Assembly: GCA_017934975.1 (NCBI GenBank)
Contig: JAGBIM010000026.1
Span: forward strand, 96,457 to 158,089
Length of the DNA: 61,633 bases
Direction of reading: 5' to 3'
DNA from: Clostridia bacterium
GTDB lineage: Bacteria > Bacillota > Clostridia > Oscillospirales > UBA644
Below are positions 60,095-61,633 of the stretch, one piece after another. Below the pieces are notes generated by a model, which was not told the origin of the DNA, searched no databases, and saw only the letters and a list, made by a program, of their open reading frames with translations. The translations under genes and the position numbers were made by a program. Each line of letters opens with the position of its first letter. Positions within the stretch are counted from its first letter, which is position 1.

Positions 60095-61342
60095 ATGAAA
60101 CAGATCAAAATCGGCGTTTTCGGCTGCAACCGCGGCGGAGACTATTTCCGCAGCCTTTTGGCCAACAACGCGGACATCGTTGCCGTCTGCGACAAGGACG
60201 ATTTTTGGCTGAACAAAGCCAAAAAACGGCTGGGAGACGGCGTTGCCTATTACGCGTCCTTTGATGAATTCATCGAGCATCCCATGGACGCGGTGCTTTT
60301 GGCAAACTATTTCAACGAACACGCCCCCTTCGCCATCCGCTGTCTGGAAAAGGGCATTCACGTATTGAGCGAATGCACCGCCGCAGGCACCATGGCGGAA
60401 TGCGTGCAGTTGGTGCGCGCCGCAGAAAAATCCAAGGCAAAATATATGCTCTGCGAAAACTATCCCTTCATGAAGTTCAATCGGGAAATCAAACGCATTT
60501 GCGACAGCGGAACGCTGGGCAAAATCCTTTACGCGGAGGGGGAATACAACCATCCCGTAGCCTCCAGCGACGTGGCCTTTATGCGCAAATACAAGCCCTA
60601 TGCGGAGCATTGGCGCAATTATCTGCCCCGAACCTATTATATCACCCACTCCATGGCTCCCATCATGTACGCCACGGGGGCCAATCCCATCCGCGTAACG
60701 GCCCTGCCCGTTTTCGCTCCCTTTGACGATTCCATGGCCATTTCCGGCTCCCATTGCGGAGACCGCGCCGCCATCATCACGACGCTGAACGACGACGATT
60801 CGGTCTTCAAGGTCAGCGGTTGCGCGGGATTCGGCGCTCACGGAAACTCCTATCGGGTCTGCGGCACCGAGGGACAGATCGAAAACCTGCGGGGCATGGG
60901 CACCCAGGTGATGCTGCGCTACAACAAGTGGAGCAAGCCCGCGGAGATGGAATCCAACAACCTCTACGATCCCAAATGGAACCACAAGGACGAGGCGCTG
61001 ATCGAAAAAGAGGGGCACGGCGGCGGCGATTTCCTGGTCATTCAGGAATTTTTGAACTGCATTCTTGAGGACAAAAAACCTCCCTTCGACGTGTATTTCG
61101 CAACCCGTATGTCTGCCGTAGCTATTCTGGCCCACCGCTCCCTTCTGGAATTGGGGATGCCTTACGATATTCCCGACTTTCGTAAAGAAGAGGACCGCGT
61201 GAAGTGGGAATCTGATTTCCTGACCCCCTTCTACGGCCCCAACGGGGAAGCGCCCACCCTGCGTTGCAGCTCCCACGCGGACTTCACGCCTCCCGAAGGC
61301 CCCATGAAGGCCTATCTGGAAGCCATCAAAACGAGAGAGTAA
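60095..61342 (+). CDS. Gfo/Idh/MocA-family oxidoreductase, tandem copy 2
   Basis: 415 residues, same length and domain order as copy 1 and 13 bp downstream with a matching leader (AAAGGAGAG). The first ~45 residues are identical to copy 1 (one Lys/Glu change), later parts differ by scattered substitutions, more so in residues 150-230 around 'EYNHPVASSDVAFMRKYKPYAEHWRNYLP', likely the substrate-contact region. The two enzymes may act on related sugars or successive steps. Confidence 0.88.
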   Translation: MKQIKIGVFGCNRGGDYFRSLLANNADIVAVCDKDDFWLNKAKKRLGDGVAYYASFDEFIEHPMDAVLLANYFNEHAPFAIRCLEKGIHVLSECTAAGTMAECVQLVRAAEKSKAKYMLCENYPFMKFNREIKRICDSGTLGKILYAEGEYNHPVASSDVAFMRKYKPYAEHWRNYLPRTYYITHSMAPIMYATGANPIRVTALPVFAPFDDSMAISGSHCGDRAAIITTLNDDDSVFKVSGCAGFGAHGNSYRVCGTEGQIENLRGMGTQVMLRYNKWSKPAEMESNNLYDPKWNHKDEALIEKEGHGGGDFLVIQEFLNCILEDKKPPFDVYFATRMSAVAILAHRSLLELGMPYDIPDFRKEEDRVKWESDFLTPFYGPNGEAPTLRCSSHADFTPPEGPMKAYLEAIKTRE

Positions 61343-61345
61343 AGA

Positions 61346-61633
61346 ATAATGATCCCCCTCCCGCATAGCGGGGGGGGATTTCAGTTTCGGGCATAGCCCT
61401 AATAATACAGGCTGCGCACAAGTGCGCCTTTTTGTTGACCTGCCGGTCACGCATGGGGTTACCTGCTACCCGTAAGCGGGTTCAAGTACGGTATCCACAT
61501 CACAAAACGAACGATGCGCTATCGTGAGCCTCCCCTTAGTAAGGGGAGGTGGCACGGCGTATCCGATCGCCGTGACGGAAGGGATTGACCGCCGAAGAGA
61601 TTCTTTCCATACGGAATTGTGGAAAGTAACAGT
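61346..61633 (+). repeat. Dispersed repeat copy, cut by window end
   Basis: Same blocks as 55525-55855 (GATCCCCC hairpin, TTTCGGGCAT, ACGATGCGCTATCGTGAG, CTCCCCTTAGTAAGGGGAG, AAGGGATTGACCGCCG, GGAATTGTGG) with about 90 bp of extra sequence near 61408-61495. Continues past the window. Confidence 0.75.

Overview
The window (about 57% GC) looks like the chromosome of an uncultured, spore-forming anaerobic gut bacterium of class Clostridia. The evidence is a forespore sigma factor of the SigG type, AddAB recombination nuclease, Gram-positive lipoproteins, AGGAGG-type ribosome sites, many TTGACA-17-TATAAT promoters, and strictly anaerobic redox enzymes (HdrABC, MvhD, Nfn, class I fumarase). Species assignment cannot be made from this alone.

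Layout. 1-4.2 kb: end of a DMT exporter gene, birA, a solitary amino-acid/amide substrate-binding lipoprotein, tyrS. 4.17-4.57 kb: a 402-bp multi-hairpin element with perfect terminal inverted repeats. 4.7-16.4 kb: a surface phosphoesterase, a zinc-ribbon membrane protein, then a leftward operon (DUF2752 protein, 62-aa membrane protein, addB, addA, GNAT, inositol monophosphatase). 16.4-24 kb: sigG, an MFS transporter divergent from a GH20 hexosaminidase, a small XRE-repressor module with a repeated operator, and an M20 peptidase plus two membrane proteins. 24.2-28.1 kb: three lipoprotein genes, the outer two paralogous. 28.1-30.8 kb: a PHP phosphoesterase and a GH63-like glycosidase.

31-44.3 kb is the metabolic centre. 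An nfnAB-type transhydrogenase pair is followed by a promoter and a 12-gene unbroken operon: hdrB, hdrC, hdrA, mvhD/flxD, two flxB/C-type Fe-S proteins, an flxA-type FAD/NAD(P) subunit, a fumarate-reductase-type iron-sulfur protein, a fumarate-reductase-type flavoprotein, both subunits of class I fumarase, and a small PQ-loop-like membrane protein. The simplest reading is a soluble NAD(P)H-driven, flavin-based electron-bifurcating fumarate reductase, with fumarase supplying fumarate from malate and Nfn linking ferredoxin, NADH and NADPH. This coupling is inferred from gene order and motifs; it is the most promising undescribed system here.

44.3-61.6 kb: carbohydrate-related genes (GH43, NlpC/P60, SGNH esterases, a 1587-aa phosphatase-esterase fusion, two AraC regulators, a DUF6528 propeller, a sugar/drug-type transporter and tandem Gfo/Idh oxidoreductases). 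Among them lie tRNA-Gly(TCC), an odd tRNA-Ala(CGC) with C33, a three-unit array repeating the tRNA-Ala 3' end, a candidate small RNA, and copies of a dispersed repeat.
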